This document shows positions 27,944 through 34,435 of a stretch of 34,435 bases of DNA, in pieces. The notes beneath the pieces are model-generated. The model did not search any database and was not told the origin of the DNA. It saw nothing but the letters and a program-made list of their open reading frames with translations. The translations under genes and the position numbers were made by a program. Position 1 is the stretch's first letter; each line of letters starts with the position of its first letter. The stretch is taken from positions 1 through 34,435 of the forward strand of contig CANNQU010000035.1 in assembly GCA_947507965.1 (NCBI GenBank), given 5' to 3'. The DNA is from Bacteroidota bacterium (GTDB lineage: Bacteria; Bacteroidota; Bacteroidia; UKL13-3).

Positions 27944-29905
27944 ATGAAAGCGCAACGAAACTTCTATATTTTCCTATTGGTTATCGCTTCGTATGGTTGC
28001 GTGGCTGGAAGTGTTTATGGAAGCGACATTTTTTGGAAACGACTGGCCAACGACACCTTTCAAATTAAATTCGAAATTTACACCGACTGTTCAGAGCCTT
28101 TGGATAGTATCAATCCGGAAATTACATCCTTGCCATGCAGCACTGCAATTCCTGTTTTATTTGGGAAGCCAATTTCACACAGCACCTTTAACGTAACGCC
28201 CCGATGTAGTAACGAAAGAAGCAAATGTGAAACCAACCCCACACTGTCTTATGGAATGAACAAAAATACGTTTATTTATAAAATTTACTTGGGTGAAAAT
28301 ACCTCATGCTGTTGGTATAAAATTATTCTAAAAGGCCTGAAACGCGATGATGAAATTAATAATGGTAATGCGAATACGGAGTTTGAAACATCGGTTGCAC
28401 TAGATCGATGTGTTAACACCAATGTGGAGAGCATCGATTTTAAAAATAGTCCAATGAGAGTTTATTACAAGAATTTTGACGGCTATTATAATCATGGGAT
28501 AGTACAAGCCAATGGAGATTCTATTTCATTCGCCTTACCATCGCCTATCCATGCAACCTTCAACTCCCCATTTTCTGCTATCTATCCCTTACCCTGTTAC
28601 GGAGGCCCAATAAAACCTACAACCATAAGCCCTTTTAACGGATTTGGGTTGGATAGCCTTACCGGAGACATCTCCTCACGACCTACGCAAAATGGCTATT
28701 ATAATTTTAGAGTGGAAGCAAGACAATGGAAAAAAGTAAACGGCGTGTATGCCTTGGTCGGAATTTCAAATCGAGAACTGTTATATATCATTATCGATAA
28801 GCCCATAACAAATCCACCAACACTCAGTGGTCCGTATAGTTATCAAGCATATCCGGGTCAGCAGGTTTGTATTACAGTATATTCCAACGACTTAGATACG
28901 GATGACACAACCCGAGTTTTCTGGGATAGAAAAATACCGACGGGAACCTTTGCAGATAATAATGGCAGTGTAAAGCATGCATCGTGCACCTTCTGTTGGA
29001 CTCCAACGGAAGATGATGCTAGCTGCCTGCCATACTATTTTAATATCATTGCCCGTGATGATCATTGTATGGTTGAAGAATATGGCATCAAACAATACCA
29101 AATTCTTGTGATGCCGATGCTGAAAACAACAGAACAATACACTAAAATAAATTGTCATACCTATCAGTTTAAAAGCGCCCCAACCAATAGAAACGGTTGC
29201 TTAGCTAATATACCTTATTTAATTCGCTGGTATGAGCCAAAGTTAGTAGGCACCGGCAACACTACTACCCTGATAAGCAAACGGGATAGTGTAAGATATG
29301 ATTTCAAAGAGGGGGGGAAATATAGTATTAAACACTCCGTTACCGTTAACGGAAACACCGAGACCACTTTTGACACTTTACTTATCGAACCCTTTAACAC
29401 AGCAAATATTACCAATAATGATTCGACCGTTAATGCCAATGATATGGTGCAGCTATATGCCGAAACTAAATTTAATGTTCCATTAAACCAATATCAATGG
29501 TGGGCCAATGGTAAATTAATAGATACCTCTTCAACTGTTTTTGTTAGCCCATCGAAAAGCACTACCTACACTTTAATAAACAAGGCACTATCCTTTCCAT
29601 GCGATGTAACACAGGATAATGTGACCCTCCTAGTTGAAGGAACCGTTGGAATAAATCAATTACAAAAACGGCTGACAATGGGTGTAACAACAAATCCATT
29701 CCAGTCCAATATAAGCTTCCTAAATACCGAGAAGGAGTTTAATGAACTAACCTTAGTGGCTATGAACGGAAAAATTATTTTGAAAAAACAAATAACAGAA
29801 ACGATAATTAAAATAGATACCTCTAATTTACCTACTGGTATTTATATTGTTGAATTGAAAAACGAAAAGCGAAAGGAACTATTTAAATTGATTATAACGA
29901 ATTGA
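27944..29905 (+). CDS. Secreted surface protein, T9SS type A cargo
   Basis: This 653-residue protein has a signal peptide (about 1-26). Its N-terminal domain begins GSDIFWKRLANDTFQIKFEI, a form common at the N-terminus of SprB-like gliding adhesins and related Bacteroidota surface proteins. Many cysteines suggest disulfides. A PKD/Ig-like segment at about 490-560 contains YQWWANGKLI and SKSTTYTL. The last ~75 residues are a type A sorting domain (NPFQSNISF, VAMNGKIILKK, LPTGIYIVEL). Function is unknown beyond probable surface exposure. No clear -7 box was found upstream. Confidence 0.83.
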   Translation: MKAQRNFYIFLLVIASYGCVAGSVYGSDIFWKRLANDTFQIKFEIYTDCSEPLDSINPEITSLPCSTAIPVLFGKPISHSTFNVTPRCSNERSKCETNPTLSYGMNKNTFIYKIYLGENTSCCWYKIILKGLKRDDEINNGNANTEFETSVALDRCVNTNVESIDFKNSPMRVYYKNFDGYYNHGIVQANGDSISFALPSPIHATFNSPFSAIYPLPCYGGPIKPTTISPFNGFGLDSLTGDISSRPTQNGYYNFRVEARQWKKVNGVYALVGISNRELLYIIIDKPITNPPTLSGPYSYQAYPGQQVCITVYSNDLDTDDTTRVFWDRKIPTGTFADNNGSVKHASCTFCWTPTEDDASCLPYYFNIIARDDHCMVEEYGIKQYQILVMPMLKTTEQYTKINCHTYQFKSAPTNRNGCLANIPYLIRWYEPKLVGTGNTTTLISKRDSVRYDFKEGGKYSIKHSVTVNGNTETTFDTLLIEPFNTANITNNDSTVNANDMVQLYAETKFNVPLNQYQWWANGKLIDTSSTVFVSPSKSTTYTLINKALSFPCDVTQDNVTLLVEGTVGINQLQKRLTMGVTTNPFQSNISFLNTEKEFNELTLVAMNGKIILKKQITETIIKIDTSNLPTGIYIVELKNEKRKELFKLIITN

Positions 29906-29944
29906 GGAGAGCCATACTCCCAGCTCAAGATAGAGAGTAGACAC

Positions 29945-29982
29945 ATAACCTATGGTAAATTTTTCATTACTCATTAGGTTAT
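29945..29982. repeat. Spaced inverted repeat before a small secreted-protein gene
   Basis: ATAACCTA (29945-29952) and TAGGTTAT (29975-29982) are perfect 8-base inverted arms separated by 22 bases. They sit 17 to 54 bases upstream of the -7 box at 29999, so the right arm covers the expected -33 region. It could be an operator or a chance palindrome. Confidence 0.5.
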
Positions 29983-29998
29983 ATAAATACAATAGTGC

Positions 29999-30006
29999 TA
30001 CCTTTG
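29999..30006 (+). promoter_or_regulatory. -7 box of the small secreted-protein gene
   Basis: TACCTTTG matches TAnnTTTG. It lies within the longest open frame (from GTG 29995), which shows the translation start must be further downstream. Confidence 0.6.
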
Positions 30007-30021
30007 AACAAACAAGTCAAG

Positions 30022-30291
30022 ATGGCCATGAAAATAGTTTTTACCATTATCGCATTTTGTCTTTTCTGTATCACGGCTTCAGCGCAGTTGAATACCGATA
30101 GCGCGCAAACCGCTTCACCCATTACTTCACACGACGAAGCCAGAGCAAATACCTTTTCCGACCGGTTGCATCCTAAAATTCAGAATTTAGCAAACCCAAC
30201 TAGTCCTGGCTATGATATGGATGGTGCGGTGTTTCGTAGTGAAGCCATCATCAATCGTCACATCACCAATATATATGATTTGATTCGATAA
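30022..30291 (+). CDS. Small secreted protein of unknown function
   Basis: I do not recognise this family. The 89-residue product has a signal peptide (MAMKIVFTIIAFCLFCITASAQ), leaving a mature part of about 67 residues, polar and without cysteine, with a predicted helical end (RSEAIINRHITNIYDLIR). ATG 30022 and ATG 30028 are both possible; each follows the -7 box at 29999-30006. No lipobox or T9SS sorting signal is visible. It lies about 100 bases before the homogentisate dioxygenase gene, which has its own promoter. Confidence 0.65.
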   Translation: MAMKIVFTIIAFCLFCITASAQLNTDSAQTASPITSHDEARANTFSDRLHPKIQNLANPTSPGYDMDGAVFRSEAIINRHITNIYDLIR

Positions 30292-30353
30292 ATACCACTT
30301 ACAAATTGTTATTAAGCGATTACAGAAAGTTTCTACGCTAACGCAAATTATTC

Positions 30354-30361
30354 TATTTTTG
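30354..30361 (+). promoter_or_regulatory. hmgA: -7 box of the homogentisate dioxygenase gene
   Basis: TATTTTTG matches TAnnTTTG, 28 bases before ATG 30390. No convincing -33 TTG at the usual spacing. Confidence 0.5.
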
Positions 30362-30389
30362 CTAAAAATCATCCAACCTTAGATCGAAT

Positions 30390-31547
30390 ATGTCTTTTTA
30401 TTATACCCTTGGAAATATTCCACAGAAACGTCATACACAATTTCGTAAGCCCGATGGAACACTATACGCTGAAGAGCTGGTAAGCACCGAGGGCTTCAGC
30501 AGTATGTATAGTTTAGTTTACCATTGTCATCCACCTACCTTGGTTAAAAATATCGATGAAGCCTATAGCGTAAAGCCGATAGCCAAACTCGAGCACAACC
30601 TGCAAAACCGATCCTTCCTTACGTTCAAAACGGCCGCCGAAGACGATTATTTAAAATCACGTAAGGTATTGCTATTCAATTCGGATTTACATATGAGTTG
30701 CGCCGCTCCACGCAAAAGCATGACTGACTATTTTTTCAAAAATGCTGATGCCGACGAGATGATTTTTGTACATGAGGGAAGCGGAAAATTAAAAACACTA
30801 TACGGTGAGATTCCTTTTGAGTATGGCGATTATTTGGTAATTCCCCGCGGAATAATTTATCAGATGGAGTTTAACGACGAGAAAAACAGATTAATGATTG
30901 TGGAGAGCTTCTCGCCTATTCGTCCGCCGAAACGTTATATCAACGAATACGGGCAATTACATGAACATTCGCCGTATTGCGAGCGCGACATAAAACTGCC
31001 CCGCAACCTAATAACCCATGACGAGCTGGGCGACTTTAAGGTTTTAATAAAAAAACAGGATCATATTTACCCTTATACCTTGGGCGCCCATCCATTCGGT
31101 GCCATTGGATGGGATGGGTTTCAATATCCGTATGGGTTTAGCATTCATAATTACGAACCTATAACAGGCAGGGTTCACTTGCCGCCGCCCATTCATCAAA
31201 CCTTTGAAGGGCATAATTTCGTCATTTGTTCATTCGTGCCACGCATGTATGATTATCATCCCTTGAGCATCCCGGCGCCCTATAATCATAGCAATGTGGA
31301 TAGCGATGAAGTACTCTATTATGTAGATGGCGATTTTATGAGCCGCAAGCACGTGGAACGTGGCATGATATCGCTGCATCCCAAAGGTATTCCACATGGG
31401 CCACACCCCGGAACCGTTGAAAAAAGCATTGGAAAGGCGGAAACCAGAGAGCTCGCCGTAATGATCGACCCTTTTTACCCACTGATGATTACAGATGAAG
31501 CGATGCGGTGCGAAGACCCTAGCTATTACAAGAGCTGGATTGAATAA
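30390..31547 (+). CDS. hmgA: Homogentisate 1,2-dioxygenase
   Basis: This Fe(II) enzyme opens the ring of homogentisate to maleylacetoacetate in tyrosine and phenylalanine degradation. The protein has 385 residues, shorter than the ~445-residue human form but in line with the bacterial short form. Cupin-like halves carry DEMIFVHEGSG (122-132) and the C-terminal metal region: His300 in YNHSN, Asp306 or Glu307 in SDEV, and His336 in IPHGPHPG. The spacing is close to human His335, Glu341 and His371; which acidic residue binds iron is uncertain. No other tyrosine-degradation gene is in the window, so it appears to be a lone unit. Confidence 0.94.
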   Translation: MSFYYTLGNIPQKRHTQFRKPDGTLYAEELVSTEGFSSMYSLVYHCHPPTLVKNIDEAYSVKPIAKLEHNLQNRSFLTFKTAAEDDYLKSRKVLLFNSDLHMSCAAPRKSMTDYFFKNADADEMIFVHEGSGKLKTLYGEIPFEYGDYLVIPRGIIYQMEFNDEKNRLMIVESFSPIRPPKRYINEYGQLHEHSPYCERDIKLPRNLITHDELGDFKVLIKKQDHIYPYTLGAHPFGAIGWDGFQYPYGFSIHNYEPITGRVHLPPPIHQTFEGHNFVICSFVPRMYDYHPLSIPAPYNHSNVDSDEVLYYVDGDFMSRKHVERGMISLHPKGIPHGPHPGTVEKSIGKAETRELAVMIDPFYPLMITDEAMRCEDPSYYKSWIE

Positions 31548-31705
31548 CATCAAAGGCTTTAATCAAAGAGGTTTTATTTCAATTACCCCATAAAACGACC
31601 GTTATCATGTCTGATTATTTTCGTAAAAAAGATTTTGTTTTTTATCCGGTTTTTTTTATTTATTTGCGACCTTAAAATTTAATATAATAATTTAACGATA
31701 TAGAT

Positions 31706-31927
31706 ATGTATTGGACACTCGAACTAGCCTCTTATTTAGATGATGCCCCATGGCCTGCCACCAAAGACGAACTGATAGACTTTGCCATCAGAAGTGGTGC
31801 CCCGTTGGAGGTAATAGAAAACCTACAGGAACTGGAAGACGATGGAGAGCCTTTTGAAACCATTGAAGAGGTATGGCCCGACTATCCCACACCCGAAGAT
31901 TACTTTTTCAACGAAGACGAATTATAA
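31706..31927 (+). CDS. DUF2795 acidic small protein
   Basis: This 73-residue cytosolic protein is very acidic, with only about two basic residues. It matches DUF2795, whose core is PATKDELIDFA, GAPLEVIENLQEL and an acidic tail (WPDYPTPEDYFF). DUF2795 has no established function; small size and charge suggest a protein-binding role, which is inference. It has its own intrinsic terminator just after the stop, and an imperfect -7 box (TTTATTTG) about 30 bases upstream, so it is probably monocistronic. Confidence 0.85.
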   Translation: MYWTLELASYLDDAPWPATKDELIDFAIRSGAPLEVIENLQELEDDGEPFETIEEVWPDYPTPEDYFFNEDEL

Positions 31928-31931
31928 TTCG

Positions 31932-31963
31932 AAAACCCCTTTCAAAATATTGAAAGGGGTTTT
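31932..31963 (+). terminator. Intrinsic terminator after the DUF2795 gene
   Basis: AAAACCCCTTTCAA pairs perfectly with TTGAAAGGGGTTTT around a 4-base loop, followed by ATTTGT. It begins 4 bases after the stop. Confidence 0.9.
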
Positions 31964-32110
31964 TATTTGTACCCTTTTTCTTGAGAGGAGAGCTTATGAA
32001 GACCTGGATTAGTTTAATAACATCCTCATTACAAGCTACTTACACGCTCATTTCCTGCTCTCGCAACGCCACGGAATCAGAATAAGTAGGGTAGTATGGA
32101 TTATTTAGTG

Positions 32111-32118
32111 TATCTTCG
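32111..32118 (+). promoter_or_regulatory. Near-consensus -7 box of the cold-shock gene
   Basis: TATCTTCG differs from TAnnTTTG at one base and lies 30 bases before ATG 32149. The short leader argues against a long CspA-type thermosensor from this promoter. Confidence 0.4.
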
Positions 32119-32148
32119 CATATTACAATTTTAATACAATACAATTAA

Positions 32149-32343
32149 ATGTCACAACAAGGTACAGTAAAATTCTTTAATGATGAAAAAGGTTTCGGAT
32201 TCATCACACCTTCAACCGGTGGTAGCGAAATATTTGTTCATTCATCAGGCTTAATCGACAAAATTCGTGAGAACGATTCTGTTAGCTATGAGGTAGAACA
32301 AGGCAAAAAAGGCCCTAATGCGGTAAATGTAAAAAAAGCGTAA
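32149..32343 (+). CDS. Cold-shock domain protein
   Basis: This 64-residue CspA-family protein is a single OB-fold that binds single-stranded RNA and DNA and melts RNA structure. It has KGFGFI (RNP1, about 14-19) and IFVHSS (RNP2, about 28-33) and normal family length. Cold induction cannot be inferred from the sequence. It has its own promoter and a strong terminator, so it is monocistronic. The upstream bases 31967-32110 hold no gene I can support. Confidence 0.97.
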   Translation: MSQQGTVKFFNDEKGFGFITPSTGGSEIFVHSSGLIDKIRENDSVSYEVEQGKKGPNAVNVKKA

Positions 32344-32365
32344 AGCAATACAAGCATAAATCGTA

Positions 32366-32397
32366 AATGCCTCCTTCCAATTATGGAAGGAGGCATT
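32366..32397 (+). terminator. Intrinsic terminator after the cold-shock gene
   Basis: AATGCCTCCTTCCA pairs perfectly with TGGAAGGAGGCATT around an ATTA loop and is followed by TTTTT. It lies 22 bases after the stop, between this gene and the convergent repressor gene. Confidence 0.92.
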
Positions 32398-32435
32398 TTT
32401 TTATGACCTAAATTTTCTTGCGTAAGCAGGCATGC

Positions 32436-33197
32436 CTACTTCTTCTTCTTTATACCCTCTATTTCTACGCGCATGCTACGCAGCATCGTCATAATGCTAT
32501 CCAAATTTAATTCTTCCTCTTTCTTATCGGAGATATTTAGGTTACATACAAACTCCCATATCTCGAGTATATCCACCACTTTTACCGTAAACGGATCATA
32601 GCTCTTATTGTCGGAATGCAGATATAATACATTACCCTCCATCATCACACGCTTATACACGACACCGTCTGTTTGAGTAATTAAAATATAGGTTCGCCCA
32701 TTTCGAATTCCTTTTAACGATTCAATATACTTTCCTATCACATAGCACCCATCTTTCAAAGGAGGCATAGAATCGCCTTTGATGATGAACGCACGATGTT
32801 TTCCTATGATACGAAAAGGCAAACTCATAATGGGCAGTTTTTCGATATACTCCGGGTCGGCATAGCCATTTAAATAGCCGGCAGAAGCCCTTACCGTGAC
32901 AACCTCTACCTGATCGTTATTCTCCCTGTCGACCATAATAGGAAACAAAATACGGTTCTCTCCTACTTTGATAAACGAGTCTCCGTTAAATTTGCTGAGG
33001 TCGGCTTTGATGAGCGCATCAACAGCGATATGAAACAAATTAGATATGCGTATCAGCACATCAATCGGTGGGTCGCACCGCTCCTCTTCATACGAGCCAA
33101 TACGTGCACGGGAGATGTCCAGTTTGAGCGCTAACTGTTCCTGCGACCACTTTTTTATGGTGCGCAAATGCCGGATGTTGATAGAAATTTTACTCAT
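32436..33197 (-). CDS. HTH-S24 self-cleaving repressor (LexA/CI-like)
   Basis: This 253-residue protein has an XRE/Cro-type helix-turn-helix at about 5-62 (WSQEQLALKLDISRARIGSYE) and a LexA/UmuD-type S24 peptidase fold at about 95-215. The self-cleavage parts are all present: Ala106-Gly107 in RASAGY, Ser143 in KGDSM and Lys182 in VVYKR. The intervals of 37 and 39 residues are close to those of E. coli LexA (35 and 37). A lysine-rich tail (221-253) follows and is not explained. It is divergent from a Y-family polymerase gene, whose likely regulator it is. Two 17-bp palindromes around its own promoter suggest autorepression. RecA-triggered cleavage is inference. Confidence 0.9.
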   Translation of the reverse strand: MSKISINIRHLRTIKKWSQEQLALKLDISRARIGSYEEERCDPPIDVLIRISNLFHIAVDALIKADLSKFNGDSFIKVGENRILFPIMVDRENNDQVEVVTVRASAGYLNGYADPEYIEKLPIMSLPFRIIGKHRAFIIKGDSMPPLKDGCYVIGKYIESLKGIRNGRTYILITQTDGVVYKRVMMEGNVLYLHSDNKSYDPFTVKVVDILEIWEFVCNLNISDKKEEELNLDSIMTMLRSMRVEIEGIKKKK

Positions 33198-33213
33198 GCT
33201 AAAATATTTAGCA
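33197..33213. promoter_or_regulatory. Operator 1, perfect 17-bp palindrome
   Basis: TGCTAAAATATTTAGCA has perfect 7-base arms around a 3-base centre. It overlaps the first base of the repressor ATG and the expected transcription start. Its pattern matches the second site at 33220-33236, which supports a repressor binding site. Confidence 0.7.
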
Positions 33214-33244
33214 CAAACGTACTAAATTATTTGGTAATTTTCAA
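33214..33244 (-). promoter_or_regulatory. Repressor promoter, full -33/-7 consensus
   Basis: On the minus strand TTG (33242-33244) is followed after 20 bases by TACGTTTG (33214-33221). This matches the Bacteroidota primary-sigma promoter TTG-N17-23-TAnnTTTG and is the only full match I found in the window. The -7 box lies exactly between the two operators. Confidence 0.75.
33220..33236. promoter_or_regulatory. Operator 2, near-perfect 17-bp palindrome
   Basis: TACTAAATTATTTGGTA has 7-base arms with one mismatch and a 3-base centre. It agrees with operator 1 in the shared form TnCTAAAnTATTTnGnA. Centres are 23 bp apart. It lies in the spacer of the repressor promoter. A weak plus-strand -7-like sequence, TAATTTTC (33235-33242), abuts its other side and might serve the polymerase gene. 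Confidence 0.65.
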
Positions 33245-33373
33245 ACCGAAAAACAAAAAAAAATTGAGCCGTGCGTTAAAAACGATGAGACATGCATTAA
33301 ATACAAGACAAACAACCCATATTCGATTCACGATTTACTTAACACGATTTACTATTCACCACCACCACACCCC

Positions 33374-34435
33374 ATGGACCGCAACATTGTACATATCGAT
33401 TTAGACTCTTTTTTTGTCTCCGTGGAACGGCTTATCAACCCCAAATTAATTGGCAAGCCGGTGCTCGTGGGAGGCACAAACGACCGTGGCGTGGTGGCCT
33501 CATGCAGCTACGAAGCCCGGGCTTTTGGTGTTCATTCGGCCATGCCTATGAAAACAGCGAGGCAGCTTTGTCCGGAGGCCATCATCGTAAAAGGCGACGC
33601 CGCAGAGTACAGCAAATACTCCAACCTCGTTACCGATATCATCAGCGACGACATGCCGCTGTATGAGAAATCGTCAATCGATGAATTTTATATCGACCTC
33701 ACCGGCATGGATCGCTTTTTTGGCTGTTACAAAATGGCTACCGAGCTACGGCAGAAGATTATGAGAGAAACGAATCTGCCCATCTCCTTTGCCTTATCGG
33801 CCAATAAAACAGTATCGAAAGTAGGCACAGGAGAAGCCAAACCCAACGGACAAAAAGAAATACTTTTGGGCACCGAAAAAGATTTTCTGGCACCTTTATC
33901 CATTCGCAAAATTCCAATGGTAGGCGATAAAACATTCCAGCTTTTGCGCGGTATGGGCGTGCTCTGGGTTCGCACGTTGCAAGATATGCCCATCGAGCTG
34001 ATGCAGCAGGTGCTAGGCGAAAATGGCACGGTGATATGGAAGAAAGCCAATGGCATCGACAACTCGCCGGTGATACCGTATTCGGAACGAAAATCGATAT
34101 CCACCGAACGTACCTTCGATAAAGACACCATTGATGTGAAAGCGCTGAAAGAGATATTAATTGGCATGACCGAGAAGCTGGCGTTCCAGTTACGTGGCGA
34201 GCAAAAATTAACGGCCTGCATCACCACAAAAATACGTTACTCCGACTTCAACACCTATACCATGCAGGCGCGCATACCTTACACCTCGCTCGACCATGTG
34301 TTGATAGAAAAAGTAAGTTCATTATTTGATAAGCTCTATCAAAAAAGGATGCTGATACGATTAATTGGAATTAAGTTCAGCCATTTAATTCAGGGAGGGT
34401 ATCAGTTTAATATGTTTGAAGATACGGTGGAGCTG
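33374..34435 (+). CDS. dinB: Y-family DNA polymerase (DinB/UmuC-like), 3' partial
   Basis: This translesion polymerase copies damaged DNA with low fidelity. The gene is cut by the window end after 354 codons. MDRNIVHIDLDSFFVSVE carries the first catalytic Asp (Asp9) and the steric-gate region; SSIDEFYIDLTG carries the second acidic pair. The finger YEARAFGVHSAMPM, the SANKTVSKVGTGEAKPNGQ stretch, helix-hairpin-helix KIPMVGDKT and the little finger (SISTERTF onward) follow in normal order. It may be DinB (Pol IV) or a UmuC-type enzyme; the missing C-terminus, including any clamp-binding motif, would decide. The pairing with the HTH-S24 repressor suggests damage-inducible expression. The 176-base gap carries the operators. 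Confidence 0.93.
   Translation, partial: MDRNIVHIDLDSFFVSVERLINPKLIGKPVLVGGTNDRGVVASCSYEARAFGVHSAMPMKTARQLCPEAIIVKGDAAEYSKYSNLVTDIISDDMPLYEKSSIDEFYIDLTGMDRFFGCYKMATELRQKIMRETNLPISFALSANKTVSKVGTGEAKPNGQKEILLGTEKDFLAPLSIRKIPMVGDKTFQLLRGMGVLWVRTLQDMPIELMQQVLGENGTVIWKKANGIDNSPVIPYSERKSISTERTFDKDTIDVKALKEILIGMTEKLAFQLRGEQKLTACITTKIRYSDFNTYTMQARIPYTSLDHVLIEKVSSLFDKLYQKRMLIRLIGIKFSHLIQGGYQFNMFEDTVEL

Noticed and set aside
31617-31685. 22-residue frame in the DUF2795 leader
   Set aside because: Its hydrophobic residues come from T-rich promoter sequence; nothing supports translation.
31996-32085. 29-residue frame (MKTWISLITSS...) preceded by a GAGGAG-like sequence
   Set aside because: It is too short, has no recognisable family and no -7 box at a usable distance; the purine-rich stretch means little in a lineage with few Shine-Dalgarno sites.
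33168-33404. 78-residue plus-strand open frame across the repressor/polymerase gap
   Set aside because: It covers the repressor start, both operators and the promoter, and ends inside the polymerase gene in another frame.
33727-34227. 166-residue minus-strand open frame
   Set aside because: It is antisense to the well-conserved Y-family polymerase and has no domain signal.

Overview
The window looks like a chromosomal segment of a member of the Bacteroidota, most likely Chitinophagales or Sphingobacteriales. The evidence is AT-rich DNA, many TAnnTTTG -7 promoter boxes with almost no Shine-Dalgarno sequences, and several large secreted proteins with type IX secretion (T9SS) C-terminal sorting domains of types A and B. 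I see no transposase, integrase, CRISPR array or rRNA. The order-level placement is inference.

Layout. 1-2510: tRNA-Asn(GTT), a PfkB-family sugar kinase and pdxH, then a 387-base gap holding a decayed copy of a T9SS sorting-domain coding end and a terminator. 2511-8518: an Ig-repeat T9SS protein translationally coupled to a polysaccharide flippase, a divergent GT4 glycosyltransferase, and a small secreted carboxypeptidase-regulatory-like protein. 8548-16902: a mainly housekeeping run on the minus strand: tsaB, a TauE/SafE permease, glyA, a BNR/VPS10-like propeller protein, and a bifunctional RelA/SpoT enzyme. 17126-23389: an Nfu-type Fe-S carrier, then a 1834-residue surface protein with nine near-identical 88-residue repeats and a type B sorting domain. 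23398-29905: acs, a GT2 glycosyltransferase, an OmpA-family protein and a second type A T9SS protein. 30022-32343: a small secreted protein, homogentisate dioxygenase, a DUF2795 protein and a cold-shock protein. 32436-34435: a LexA/UmuD-like HTH-S24 repressor divergent from a Y-family DNA polymerase that runs off the window.

How the parts fit. Three T9SS cargo proteins, a flippase and two glycosyltransferases indicate heavy investment in the cell surface, though the T9SS machinery itself is not here. The rest is core metabolism and stress response: PLP salvage, one-carbon units, acetate activation, tyrosine degradation, (p)ppGpp, Fe-S delivery and tRNA t6A modification. The best candidate regulatory system is the terminal repressor/polymerase pair. 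Two matching 17-bp palindromes flank the repressor's own consensus promoter, and the repressor keeps the Ala-Gly, Ser and Lys residues needed for self-cleavage, so the pair reads as an SOS-like mutagenesis switch.

Other observations: two palindromic back-to-back -7 boxes; two convergent gene pairs whose stop codons overlap inside TTAA or CTAG; and several gene starts that promoter positions move downstream of the longest open frame.
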